DNA from: Nemophila menziesii
Lineage: Eukaryota > Streptophyta > Magnoliopsida > Boraginales > Hydrophyllaceae
Direction: 5' to 3'
Assembly: GCA_029959085.1 (NCBI GenBank)
Contig: JARWIR010000021.1
Coordinates: 22,221,620-22,285,619 of the forward strand
Length of the DNA stretch: 64,000 nt
Shown here: one piece after another, positions 41,761 to 53,272 of the stretch
Layout: every line of letters starts with the position of its first letter
Position numbering within the stretch: the stretch's first letter is position 1
Notes under the pieces: generated by a model
The model's input: only the letters and a program-made list of their open reading frames with translations
Database searches by the model: none
What the model was told of the DNA's origin: nothing
Translations under genes and position numbers: made by a program

Positions 41761-44700
41761 AAAGTTGTATCGTCCCGATACAATAAAGATAAAAACAAAG
41801 GGAAGTCTCTAAATACACACCTAGGTCAATTAAGCACATAAGACAGAAGATAGAAGAATGTGGAGAATAGACTCGAAGCAACTACTCAGAAAATTTCATG
41901 TAATAATATTTAAAAACTACATACCTGTACACTTCTCATATCCACAGTCAACACGGCTTGAATTCAAGATCAGATTAGTTTCGCAATGTAAGAAGGAGAG
42001 GAACTTTACTCAGTTCACCAAGGAAGCTATAGATTGTTCATCGAACTTCACTAGTGTCCAAAGATCCATTTAACTACTATCTATTGGCTCAATCACTTCT
42101 CAATTACATAGCAAAGAATCAAAAGGTCTTTAAGGTTGTAATGTAGGCTTAGGGACGGTATGATAAGTATATTTGGATAATTTAGAGTGAGCTTTTGGCT
42201 CTCTCCTCACTAGCCATCAACGAATCGCCCTAGAGCTTGAGTTACTCTCATAAAACATTTCTCACTCAACCCAATGATTTCTTGATGCACAATTTAGCAT
42301 CCCCAATAACCCAATTAAAGCATAAGATGTTCACATAAAAATTCCACTTTGCCGGTCCGAATATATATATTTTCTTTTCAAATCAATTTTTTCTTTTGTA
42401 TAGCCATGACTCTCTTTTAATGTTCAGATATCACGCTATTTTCCTCATATATATATGTTTTCTTTTAATGCCCTTGTTGACAAAATTAGCTCGTAGCTTC
42501 TTTTTCATTCACTATTACCCCGGCAAAGGGTTACAATACAATTCTGTGAATCATCATCAATATAAATAACAAAGCACAATTAATAAGCTCAAAATCCCAT
42601 CCCAATAATAATTCCCATAATGGTGGACCCACCACCCCAAACTCAAGCTCTAAAACAACTGTCTATGCATCGCGATTCGAGTGCGGGTCATATGGAAAAG
42701 TCCTATAATCTAAAGGGATTTGGCTTATAACGTGTTTCAATAAAAAGCTTTAGAAAGGCTAGAAGGGGCTGAGAAGGATATAGCATAAAAATAACATGGT
42801 GAGAAGGTATAAAAAGGCTTCAAGTGGCTTTGAAAGAACCGCCTTAATCACTTTCTACACTATGCAATTTCGTTATTTTCTTACCTTTAGCACTTTCATC
42901 AAATGGTTTTGTCAACTAGCTTGGATCTCACGGCCTACACACTTCTCAAGGTTCCCTGAGATCGAACATACTTTCTATCCCATTGCTCACTAATCTTTTC
43001 TTTACTATCAATGTGTGTTTTCCTGCAAATACTCAAAGCATACAAAATAAAATAGCTCATAAACATACTACTTTCTATCATTAACTTACTGAGCTTGTGC
43101 TTTCAAGCTATTAAACACACTCTACATACATCTAAACCTTCTCATAAAAAATTTAATTTTACCTAAAAACAAACCTTCAAAAATTTTAATTTTACCTAAA
43201 AACAGAAAAATGGAGATGAGAGACAACGAATCCCCACACCCCCAACTAAAAAATGAGCCGTGTCCCCACGACTCGAAAAGACTTGAAAATAAAAGAAAAG
43301 AAAATTAAAATTTTACAGATATTGCACACATAGAAGAGGTAAGGAAGAAAGAAAGCATACTCTTCGAGGTTATTTACCTCGCCTGATCAATACCCGAAAT
43401 AGGGTGCAGTGCTTTCCATGTATGTAACTTCTAGTATCACCAATTTCGCTTTCCCTTACATCTTCTTATGCTCCATCCCAATCAATCACACTCTAGAAAT
43501 CTCTTGTTTATCTTCTTCCAACTTTGCTCTTTGAATAATTCTCTCATGTGACAGTTGTTCATTCAGGAATATGTTTTGAATACAGCTACTAGCGTCCCAG
43601 AAGCTTTTGTTCATCTTGGGTTAAAGGACTATCGATTGTAGAGGTTGTGGTGTCTTCCTTTTGAAAGTTTAAACCTTTTTGTTCTTTGAATTCACCACAG
43701 CTAGCTTTCCTCTATTCTCTTGATCCGATTTACCTTGTAATTTATTCCCAAACTAGTACCCATCTCAATTGAAATCTTCTAGAGCTTACCCAATACCTTG
43801 CTTTGATTCTTCATATCCCATAACACTTGATAATATCTCTATTCTCTTTATCATCTCTTTTGACCCCCAACTCAAAGCTTTGAACACTCTTGAAATTTGT
43901 ACTTTATGATCATAGGTGGAACAAGCTTTATTTTGGTTAGGAAAGGTGTTAGAATGACAATTCTCCATGTGGGTATGATTGAATCAAGATTTGATGATAT
44001 GGGTTTAAGGAATTTGAGAAGAAGATCTTGAAATTCATGGTTTTGATTCTTGGTTTCTAGGTACTTTGATATGATTTGGGTGCTTGAATCTTCTTTGTAA
44101 TGATGTAGGGAGGGATTTGGATGTTAATTCATAGTGATTTGGTAGTGTTTTGATGATTGGTGAAGGTTTTTATGAGCTTCAATGGAGTTGGGAAAGTTTT
44201 GGGGAAGAAGGAGAAGCTTAAGGTTTAATAAATTCGGAATTAAAAGCTTAATACCTCCTTTATACACTCTCTGGCGGCTCGTGCGGACTACCCCTGCGGA
44301 CCAGGGGGTGTACCGCGGGGTACACCGCGCCTTCTACGTCAAAAAACCCGTGGTAGGACCCCGTGGCACGTGTTTGTGCGGTGCATGGCGCGGTATAAGG
44401 TCCGGTATACTGGACCCATCAGCTATATTTTTTTTCGTTTCTGGATAAAACACGTGGCTCTACCCCGTGGCACGGGTTTTTACCCTGCGGTGCACCGCGG
44501 CTGAGGTCCGGTGTACCGCACCTGGAAAAAACCTCCCCAACAGCTAGATCTCGAAAAGTTATGCAGTTTAGGCTCAAAGATCACCTGATTTCGACATCCG
44601 AGCGCAAAGATATGACTTGCCGAAGTTTCTCCGTTCCGAAAAATTTTGCTCGCTTCCCTAACTCGATTTCTGCAATACCTAATCATCAAAAACACTAATA

Positions 44701-44845
44701 CTCCTCAAATATACAATATCAACTAAAATTAACTAAACTAAACATAAATTAAAAACGTAAAAGACATGAAAATTAAAAAACTACGGGGTGTCTCCCGTAC
44801 AGCACTTTTGTTTAACGTCTTTCAAAGTTAGACGTGTTACCTCGA
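41761..44845 (-). other. Non-coding 3' region of element C
   Basis: About 3.1 kb after the stop codon without any retroviral domain. It contains a GC-rich palindromic island (44265-44545) and extra polypurine-like boxes: on the minus strand TAGTTGGGGGTGTGGGG near 43245 and CTTGAGTTTGGGGTGGTGGG near 42630. Several strings are shared with the 3' region of element D (for example TCTTTTCGAGTCGTGGGGAC). Confidence 0.75.
44265..44545. repeat. GC-rich palindromic island of element C
   Basis: Abrupt GC-rich patch in AT-rich DNA. It includes GGTGTACC-GCGG-GGTACACC (44307-44326) and CCCGTGGCACGGG (44464-44476), with further GCGGTGCACCGC-type repeats. Confidence 0.85.
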
Positions 44846-46693
44846 TTAAGGCTTGCGTACATAACCTCCCCAACAACGGGTTAGGTTATGCTCATCTACT
44901 ATCCGAAGTTTGTGACCCTTCTTAGCTTGTATTTCAATCCGTTTTGACGAAATTACTTTTGTAACTACAAACGGACCCATCCACGAATCCTTGAATCCCC
45001 GTGGTCTATTTTCTTGTTTGGGGGCTTTCCATGCAACCATGTCACCAACCCCAAACTCACTTTTGATTCTCTTTTTCACGGGTTGACTGTGGACTTTCTT
45101 TTTAATTTCTTTTGTCACAACTCGGAGTGTCGGGGCTTCTATACGTGATTCCTCATGCTTTTCATCCACCAAGTGGAATGTTTTAGATTCTTTTCCCACT
45201 TGGAAAGTCACGGTTCCCCTATGTATATCAATTATGCTGTGACTTGTCACCAAGAATGGGCGTCCAAGTATCAATGGAACATGTTGACCTGTAATGCTAT
45301 CAAGGATAACAAAATCTGTAGGTATAGTTAGAGTACCTACTTGGACAAGCACGTCTTCAATGACTCCCCATGGCTTTATCGTTGAATTATCTAGGAGCAG
45401 CAAATCAATATCTTTTCTATTGGCATCTCCCATGCCTAACTTCTCGAACAAACTCTTGGGCATAATATTCCTTCCTGAGCCCAAGTCACACATCGCTTTG
45501 GCCTTGAAATTACCACCTATATTAATGTGGAGATATAAAGCTCCAAGATCTTGCATCTTTTGTGGTAATTTCTTTGGAATGGTTGTCAAGCTTTCTTTAG
45601 TACGGTCCCTATTCTCGATCTCAACTTCCACACTTTCACTCTTCATAGACAGATCTTCTTTGCAGTCTATCGGTGGTGTAGGCTCTTTATATGCGATTAC
45701 GTCCTCTATGCATATCGTGCTTTGTTCTTCTAGCTCATTAAGTGGATCTTGTGGTGATTCCACTTCTTTCTCTTCTTGAAGGCTGAACTCTTCAACAACA
45801 TCGAACCAAACATCGCTATCGATTTCAGTGGCAGCATCATCAATTTGTTTACCTAGGCCAGTTTGCATGTATGGGGCGTCGAGTATAGGAACAATGATTT
45901 CTTCTGGGCTTGACGTTTCAGATCTAGTATCACCACTAGGATATGTAATTCTTTGTAGATGAGGTGGTGATAGTAATGGTTGTGTAGGTGGTGGATCCAC
46001 CTTACTTTCTTCTGTTTGCACCTTTTGTGCGGTTGTCTCTTCTTTATCGGTTTCTTTTTCTTCTTCCACATGCTTGAATTCTGGATCAACCTCCTTCGCA
46101 ATTTGATCTTTAACAATTACCTCTTCTAAGCTAAGCTTGGTTGGTTCTTCTACGGTTGAAATTTCGAACCCAACATTGCTATAACCCAGTTTCTTATGTA
46201 ATTCTTGTTGTAACTGTTGATTGATCGTAGTGAGTTCCGTTAATCTTTGCTCCATTGCTTGATATTTTTGGTATATAGAACGTATTAAGGTTGTATTAGC
46301 ATCTATGTTTTCCGCATGTTGCTCTTCCATATTTTCCAAATAACTTATACTTTCAAAAACTTGATGAGACGGAAGAGCTTGTCGAACCTGTTTTTCTATG
46401 ATACTTCGGATTAACGGTGGAAACTCTTGTTGGAATTTTAGAGAAGATTTGGTCACTTAAGTGACTTGTGTCTCCAGGGCTTCCACTTTTTCAGCTAGCT
46501 CCTTGGATGTTTTATTGTTGAGCTGCGTAAAAGTTTGAACCAGAATCAATAATTTATCCATCATTTCTGTCATAGCTTCATTTTGTGGATTATGCATGGG
46601 TTGTGGTGGAGCTTGCAGTTGATAGCTCGAACCTTCTTGATAAAAATTTTGACTTCGGGCCCCATGCATATTTGGTGCGTAATAATTCTCCAT
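44846..46693 (-). CDS. Element C protease-tail polyprotein (one internal stop)
   Basis: One frame of 616 codons from ATG 46693 to the stop at 44846, interrupted by a single TAA at 46457-46459. The N-terminus (MENYYAPNMHGARSQNFYQE) matches a gag linker rather than capsid; no capsid core or zinc knuckle is seen. A coiled-coil stretch follows the stop. The protease reads CDLGSGRNIMPKSLFEKLG, IEDVLVQVGTL, PLILGRPFLVTS. The C-terminus (FGVGDMVAWKAP, DSWMGPFVVTKVISSKRIEI, LTRCWGGYV) resembles the SH3-like end of gypsy integrase, joined directly to protease. The stop could be a dead mutation or be read through. RT would have to come from another element. Confidence 0.85.
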
Positions 46694-46798
46694 ACCTAAT
46701 AAACCTGAGAAGAGACTAAAAAGAAAACGCGTAAAACTGAAAACAAATAAAAACTCCTACACTAAATAAACACAAAATAGATTTAACTTAAAGATAAA

Positions 46799-46816
46799 TC
46801 CCCGGCAGCGGCGCCA
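46799..46816 (-). promoter_or_regulatory. Primer-binding site of element C (tRNA-Asp)
   Basis: Minus strand TGGCGCCGCTGCCGGGGA, a few bases after the 5' LTR, the site usual for Athila/Tat gypsy elements. Confidence 0.92.
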
Positions 46817-46822
46817 AAAACT

Positions 46823-48313
46823 TGGTGGGGGCAAAGGTGTGATAAATAAATAGATAAATAAGAATAATAATAAAGAGCACACACCCTTGAGAACCACGGA
46901 ACTCACTGCAAGTATCACAGATCGTTTGCAAGTTTTAATGATAAGTCAAGTTCGTTCGCAGGGATTGTATCCGTTAGATCTACTTATATTTAACAAGCGT
47001 AGATAAATTTATATGTTTTAAAATAAAAAATAATAAGAGGAATAAATATCTGATATGAAATAAACATATACGAATGCAGATAAATAAATATGAATGTAAG
47101 TCTAATAGATTAGGATTACTAATATGAGTCTATTACTAAATCGTTATTCTAACCTGTCACGGATTAAGCATTATATATTAACCAGGATTCTAAATTCTAC
47201 CTAGCCTTCTCTAGGCTTAGGAGCAACCTCTCCACTAATAGGGATTCCTAAGTAATGATTGGTGATTAAATCAAACCTTAATGGCTATCTAGTTAGGCAA
47301 GGGATCAAAACTAGACGATTATGTGGTGTTGTCAATAACTAAGAATAATACTAAGATTGGACAAATCTAAGGTGTAACAATAAGTCAAAACACATAATAA
47401 CAATATACGCCAAGCTCAATCAATTAAAATAACAAATAGTATTTAAAGACAAAATAATAATCCAAGTAAACTTACAGAATAAAAGCTTAGAAATATGGTT
47501 GAGAATAGATCTATAGCTAATTACTCTAAATATAGAGAAGGTGAGATGTAGAAGAGGAGTTTGTCAGTCTCCAATCTTCTTCTTCTTGTCTTCCTCTACA
47601 GGTCAGCTTGCTTCTTGAATGAATAGCTTGATTCTAAGGATGAATATTAATGTAAAGGACTAAGCTATTGTTTATACTTTAAGCTAATGTTTAGAACTGA
47701 GCAAGGACATGTTTACAATGGTATAAGGGTGTATTTATAGGTGTTTAGGAAGACCTAATTCGTTTTCTTGAAGGAGAAGTAAGTAGTGGACTCCAAGCCC
47801 AACTCAAATTCGTAACCCTAAAAACATGAAATCAGGTCCGATTTTCTTTTGGCTCTAACAGCTTCAATATTCATCCGTTTGACGCGTATCAATATACCAA
47901 ATTGATCGTCTCGGAAAGCTCTTCAACTTTGCTCTTGACCGTTTCTCCAAATTTCACACCGTTTTTGAGATATAAGCTGATTTGTGGCCGTAGGTGCAGA
48001 AATTCAGGATTAAGGCAGCTTTTCCTTTTCCATGTTTTTAGCTTTTATTTCCTTTTCTCCAATTACCATGTCTATCTCTTTCCATATCTTGTAGTCTTTG
48101 ACTTGGAATCTAATTAATCTCCATAATTATCTTTAAAGCTTCACACTAAATAAATAATTAAACCCAATATGCTCTAAAAATATTATTTCTACAAATCAAG
48201 ACTCAAAATAGGAAAGTGTAGCATTTCTCAAGAAAATCGACTATAATGACTTCTAAATTACTAAAAATGATGTCTCATCCTAACATAAATCTATCACAAA
48301 TGAGGAGACATCA
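46823..48313 (-). repeat. 5' LTR of element C
   Basis: 1,491 bp, almost identical to 40248-41747, ending at the ATTAG duplication. Confidence 0.94.
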
Positions 48314-48318
48314 ATTAG

Positions 48319-49660
48319 CAATCTGTAGTAATTGATTTTCTAGCAACTTTAAGGCATCAAATGTTTATTTCGCCTTGTTTGATTAACCATCACATTCTCA
48401 ACCGTCATCTTTATGAATGCAACTAATTTCTTCTACATCTCATTCATTGAGGTCTCTTGAGGAGGAGGGGTTCAGATTACTTGTTGTGTGAAAGTTACCA
48501 CATATGGCATGTATAGTGGCAACGGTGGAGCTTGACCTCCATAGCTTGGACCCCTTTGGTATATAGTTTGAGGTCGAGCATGATACACACTCTATTGAGG
48601 TTGAGACTGATATACGCGGCCCTCTTTGATTCGATTGCTGGAAACCCGATTGGTTTAGATTTCTTGAGTATAATTTGGACCACTTAGACGATAGGCCCCT
48701 TGATTCAGTATAAAGGAAACCAACTCAGGATTATTCGCACAATTTCCAAACAATGATCATTCATTCCACAACTCAAACAATTGTACGTCCTGTTAACAAT
48801 ATTAACCTAAGCCTTCCTGTTTTCATATCCCTCATTCAAGCTTATAGTTAATTGCTCCATTTGTTTATTCAATATAGATAACCTCGCCTATATAATAGCA
48901 TTATCCTTTACTTGAAAGTTACCATATGTAATTGTGGATATCGATGATGGCCAACTTCACTCGGTAATCTTTCCATACCAATCTTGGCTTCATTCGGACC
49001 CATCTAAACAAAAACTCCATTACCGAGGTTGTCTACTCTCAGTATGGACTCTTTTAGTCTTTTAAAGATCATAGATAGATGTGGTGATGGCGTGTTACTA
49101 TATAGTGGACATCTCACCAACTTCTCTTGAAATCTTGTCCATACTTCGCCAACATTCTCCCCATCCTTTTGTAATAAATTCAAAATCTCCAATTCATCCA
49201 CCAATCGCATTCCTATAGGGTAAAATCGATTAAGTAAACTTGATTGGAGCACGTCTCAAATTTTGATAGAATCAGGATGGTGGAAGTATAACCAATCACT
49301 CGCACTTCTGGTTAAGAATAATTGGAATATGAAGTAGTACATCTTTTCTCTTGTGACACCTTCGGTAACATAGGCATTGCAAATCTACGTGAAACTCTAA
49401 ATAGCACGAACAAGATCTGGATGTGTGGCACCACTATAATTCCCGTAGCTTGAGAATTGATTTAGCATGCTTGGATAAGGCGAACATTGCACAACTAGAA
49501 TAGCTAGAGGGTGAATCCCTGTGGGTTGCACTCGAAATATCCCTGGAAGAACTTGATTTTGCTGACCAGCCTTTTAAATATCTGAAAAAGACAAAAACCA
49601 AAAAAAATGTGAAAATGAACAACTAAAACTAATACACTAAGCAAAAACACAAAATTAACG
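48319..49660 (-). pseudogene. gypsy-B gag N-terminal part
   Basis: Minus strand 49252-49004 reads LLNRFYPIGMRLVDELEILN, then VGEVWTRFQEKLVRCPLYS, matching the Retrotrans_gag capsid string F-x-x-YFPP..R...I..F.Q..GES..EAWERFK.LL..CP. Further worn gag sequence extends to both sides. The 40242 and 48319 ends join across the nested element. Confidence 0.72.
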
Positions 49661-49661
49661 A

Positions 49662-49692
49662 TGTAGTCCCCTGCAGCGGTGCCAAAAAAATT
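49662..49692 (-). promoter_or_regulatory. Worn primer-binding site of gypsy-B
   Basis: Minus strand TTTGGCACCGCTGCAGGGGA, a degraded tRNA-Asp site next to the 5' LTR. Confidence 0.7.
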
Positions 49693-51213
49693 TGTCTCCG
49701 AAGGTGTGATAAAATAATGATAGAAAAGTGCACACACCTCTAGAGAATGGGATAAACTTTCCGTAACTATACAGATCGTTTGCAAGTAATAAGTTAATTT
49801 AAAGATAGTGTTCTTATGAAATGTACTGGGAAAAGTTGCTAAATCAGATACACAACGAGAACTAAATAATTATTTAAATTTGGTTTTAAGATTCTAATAT
49901 AAATACGATTAATTAACTAAGACTTAATTTAAAGACAAAATTACCTAATGAAGGAGGAAGATATGAGCGTTTAGCTCGATAACTCGCATGTGATCTCCAC
50001 TAGTGTTGTTCTTATATTTTATTGATTAAGGGAGAATTATGTAAACATTCATGAGCCGGGATTCTAAATTTCTTCTAACTCCCGTCAGGGTAGCTTAGGG
50101 GCAACCTCAACACTACTAGGCGACTTGGGTAAGGGAATCCTAGGAAATTACGGTGGGTATATCTATCCATATTGATTATCTAATTATGCAAGTCTGTCAG
50201 GGTCACTACCGCACATTAGAAGACTATGTATCGTTTTAAATCATTGAACCCCCCGTCTGGGTGATAGTTCAAGTTACTAAAGTGCGTCCCTGTACTTGCG
50301 CATAGCAAGGACTACAAAGATAAGACAAATAGATAATGCATAGAAATTAAAATACACAACTTAATTATAGATGTAATCTCCCAAATTTATTAAAAACATA
50401 AAAATAAATCTAGCGTTCATACATAAATGTTATTCTCTAGCTAAAAATATAATTAATTATTACTCTAATAAAAAATAGCAATTAAGATCATTATATTCAT
50501 GTTCAAAAGACAAAACAAAATAAAGTTACTCTAGTAATTGCTGAAAAATGATAAAGGGGTGGGTTGGAATGGCATGAACCGCTTTCCAACTCCTTCTCTC
50601 TAGCCAAAGGCGTGTTTTTCTTCTAGAACTGATCAAAGACTCTTCTCTAATGTTAATTTGTGGTATATAAAGGTTCAATAAGCGTTGTATGGGTTATAGG
50701 CTTGTTTTAAGTGACAAAGTCCACCCAAAAAAACGTTTTACATAAGTGTAGACTGGTTCTCACCACAACATCGACAATTAGCATAACTATTTCATTTCAG
50801 GTCCGAATCGCAAACCATCAAAATCTACGTTTTGCTGACTTCAAATCCTAGCTAGATATCCAATGGCTACTCCAGAATCGTTGTCTGTCTTGTGTAGCAC
50901 CTCGATCAATGCACTTATTAAATTTGGTCGGCACATACTTTCACTTTTTAAAAGTGGTCAAATCTTCCTTTTTTGCCATACTTGAGGGATAATCTCGATG
51001 TTTTCACTTCAAATCATTATCTCAGAGTATCCTAACTTTCAAGTACGTAAAATGTGCATACTTAACATACAAGTTACGGACAAAATCTCTAGAAATAGCA
51101 TAAACACTAAAACTAGACAAGAAAGTGTAAAAATCAATATATAGGAAAAATCTCTCAGTTAGGTACTAAACACTTTTAAAATAATATCTTTTGACTAGAT
51201 TAATCTGTTATAT
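49693..51213 (-). repeat. 5' LTR of gypsy-B
   Basis: About 1.5 kb of non-coding DNA. Its primer-side end shares phrases with element C LTRs (GTGATAAA, GCACACACC, CAGATCGTTTGCAAGT). Its outer end matches the LTR fragment at 54430-54960 (ACAAAATCTCTA, AAACTAGACAAGAAA, GACTAGATTAATCTGT). The outer boundary is approximate. Confidence 0.7.
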
Positions 51214-51387
51214 AAATGAAATAATCAATTGAGTATGAATATGTTAAAATTTTGCTAAGAGTGAAAGAAAACAACTATTTTTAAATACTAATTTTAATCA
51301 TTTGGCTTACTTCTAGCTTTGACAGAAAAAAAAACATATCTAGTCTATCCCACCGAAGCAACGTTGACCTTATAATCAACACTAAAG

Positions 51388-52140
51388 TTTTTTTTGTTAC
51401 AAATGAGGTCCAAAGACCAGGAAGCTAACTTCCTAACATTATTGACTATCTAACACAATTCTAGGTGTAGTCCAGCCACACCGATCCTTCGTTAGGATGC
51501 GGCAAAGACCATCTGGTGGATGTTGAAGAGGAATCGACCCCCCCCCCCTCGCTAAACGTTCCATTCTTTGCCAACCAGTCTGCACAATTATTGGATTCCC
51601 TATAACACCAAACTAATTCATATCCACCTTTCGAGTTGAGTATGTCCCTACATGCGTTTATTATATCACTTGAGAAGCCCCTTGAGTTCGCACCGCCCTT
51701 CACTAGCGCGTGCAACTCACACGATTCTATTTCGATAATCAAAGATGTGAACCCTCGGCAAATCGCCATATTTAAGCCAAAATGCAAGGCAAGAACCTCC
51801 GCTTCAAACGGAGAGCGCGCAACACAACTACCCGAAAAGCCCAATATATATTCACCATTTGAGTCTCTAAAAATACCTCCTACCCCTGCCCTCCGTCTAT
51901 CCGGACTATACGAGCTATCTACATTTAGTTTAATCCTCCCCAATGGCTTTACCCACTTAACCAGGACGCTTTAGGCGGAAGTAAATAAGCCGCCATCTTG
52001 CTCGAAGCCCCACACCCTTATAAAATCACACGCGACATTCCTGATAATTGCTCTCAACTCGCTACCCGTCTTGAATCGTGCATCTCCTTCAAAAATACGA
52101 GTGTTCCTCTCCGTCCACAATATCCACACGAACGTTGCAA
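51388..52140 (-). pseudogene. LINE 3' end with RNase H domain
   Basis: Minus strand from 52140 reads VWILWTERNTRIFEGDARFK, a LINE ORF2 C-terminal phrase. After a stop, 51943-51461 is a 160-codon RNase H: LNVDSSYSPDRRRAGVGGIF (first Asp), RSPFEAEVLAL (Glu), IIEIESCEL (Glu where the third catalytic Asp is expected) and the CADWLAKNG motif (last Asp). A T8 run at 51388-51395 marks the poly(A) tail. The RT and zf-RVT parts upstream are gone, replaced by GC-rich tandem repeats. Confidence 0.75.
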
Positions 52141-52308
52141 ACTAAATACGCGACTCGAGCCCGTTCACCGGCTTTTTTTCCAGCAGCATTTTGGTCCACC
52201 ATTCTGCAGCTGCTGGTCCGCTGTCTTCCAGCTGTCCTGCATCAGCCACCGGTCCCTGCAGCTCCCTGTTCTGCTGCAAAATCTCGCTCCAGTAGTTCCG
52301 AGCCTCAG

Positions 52309-52446
52309 CGCTGTAGCGCAGCTGTCCAGCACCATCAAAATTCTGCGCAGAATTTCGCTTCTTCTTCCAGCTGCTCCGCTGTAGCGCAGCTGTCCAGCAC
52401 CATCAAGTTCCTGATGCAAAATTCCGCTTCTTCCTCCAGCTGATGT
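52309..52446. repeat. 68-bp GC-rich tandem repeat
   Basis: Two imperfect copies about 68 bp apart share CTGTAGCGCAGCTGTCCAGC, then CACCATCAA and CTTCTTC(T/C)TCCAGCTG. The surrounding 52170-52540 is unusually GC-rich and rich in CAGCTG and CAGCA strings. Confidence 0.82.
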
Positions 52447-52675
52447 CCCCGCAGGTCCTACAGCTCCAGCATCTTCTGTTCTCGCACGTCCAGTAGTTCG
52501 GCTCCTGTCCAGTCCCCGGCCTCCACCTTAATTTGGGTTCTTCGATTGTTAATGGCCATGGATTGATAATGGTGGACAACGGTTTCGAGTGGCGGCGGTT
52601 TTTTCTTTCTTGGGTCAACTTAGAGTATTTACTTAATACCAACTAATTTTATTTTATTTTGATCAAACTTATTGA

Positions 52676-52728
52676 ATACAATTTTAGTTTTTTTTTTTTT
52701 TTTTTTTTTGTCCATGATACAATTTTAG
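52676..52728 (-). mobile_element. Ultra-short LINE-like poly(T) insertion with TSD
   Basis: ATACAATTTTAG occurs at 52676-52687 and 52717-52728. Between them are a T run of about 22 and GTCCATG. A minimal retroposition product. Confidence 0.6.
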
Positions 52729-53272
52729 TAAAAAAAATTTGAGTTGTAACATTTATTTCCGGACACTATTCGAACAAAGAAAAAAGCAGCACCTACTTGT
52801 TTTTCTTCTTGGACGGCACCAATAATACCGAATGGTTCCTATTTCTTATCCTTTATTCTCAAATTGGTACCTAGCTATAATTTTTGACTTTTTGTTTTTG
52901 TTTTAACATATATATAGTGGATTGCATTTGGGGTTTTTATATGTCTGATTGCCTTTATTTAACATGCAAAAAGTGGTCCATGGAAAAAAGGTTCTTGGCG
53001 GGCGGCTATTTATAATGTTGTGTTACATACATTAATCTATACAAAGAATATTTGCATCGATGCGCCTTAACGTTTTTATAATGTTTTTTAATAAGGTTTT
53101 TTAACTAAAGATATATACTATCTAAATTTATATTAACAAAGATACTATCTAGCTGTAATATAACATGATTTAAGTAAAAATAAATTTTCTATCAAACTAC
53201 AAAAACAAAATTAACGATTTAATTCCACTCAAATCACGGTACATCATACATGATATATTGAGTGATATGAAT
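52729..53272. other. Intergenic DNA, no gene seen
   Basis: AT-rich, no recognisable coding or terminal repeat. Confidence 0.5.

Larger units (their letters stand above)
40248..48313 (-). mobile_element. Non-autonomous gypsy element C (protease + tail, no RT/IN)
   Basis: An 8,066-bp complete element with target duplication ATTAG (40243-40247 and 48314-48318) inside gypsy-B gag. LTRs of 1,500 and 1,491 bp are nearly identical, so the insertion is young. Minus-strand order is 5' LTR, tRNA-Asp primer site, a single coding block (46693-44846), a long non-coding 3' region with a GC-rich island, polypurine tract and 3' LTR. No RT, RNase H or integrase core exists anywhere inside. It resembles the TR-GAG class of non-autonomous plant retrotransposons in retaining only part of the coding set. 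Confidence 0.93.
36790..51213 (-). mobile_element. Decayed Athila/Tat-like gypsy element (gypsy-B), interrupted
   Basis: Read on the minus strand: 5' LTR (51213-49693), tRNA-Asp primer site, gag (49660-48319, then 40242-39752), protease, RT, RNase H and the start of integrase, ending at about 36,790. Gag is split by a younger element (40248-48313), and the RNase H region holds a plastid-derived insertion. Stops and frameshifts are numerous and the 3' LTR and integrase core are gone. Confidence 0.82.

Noticed and set aside
44182..44448. 88-codon open frame in element C
   Set aside because: It spans the GC-rich island antisense to the element and has no recognisable motif.
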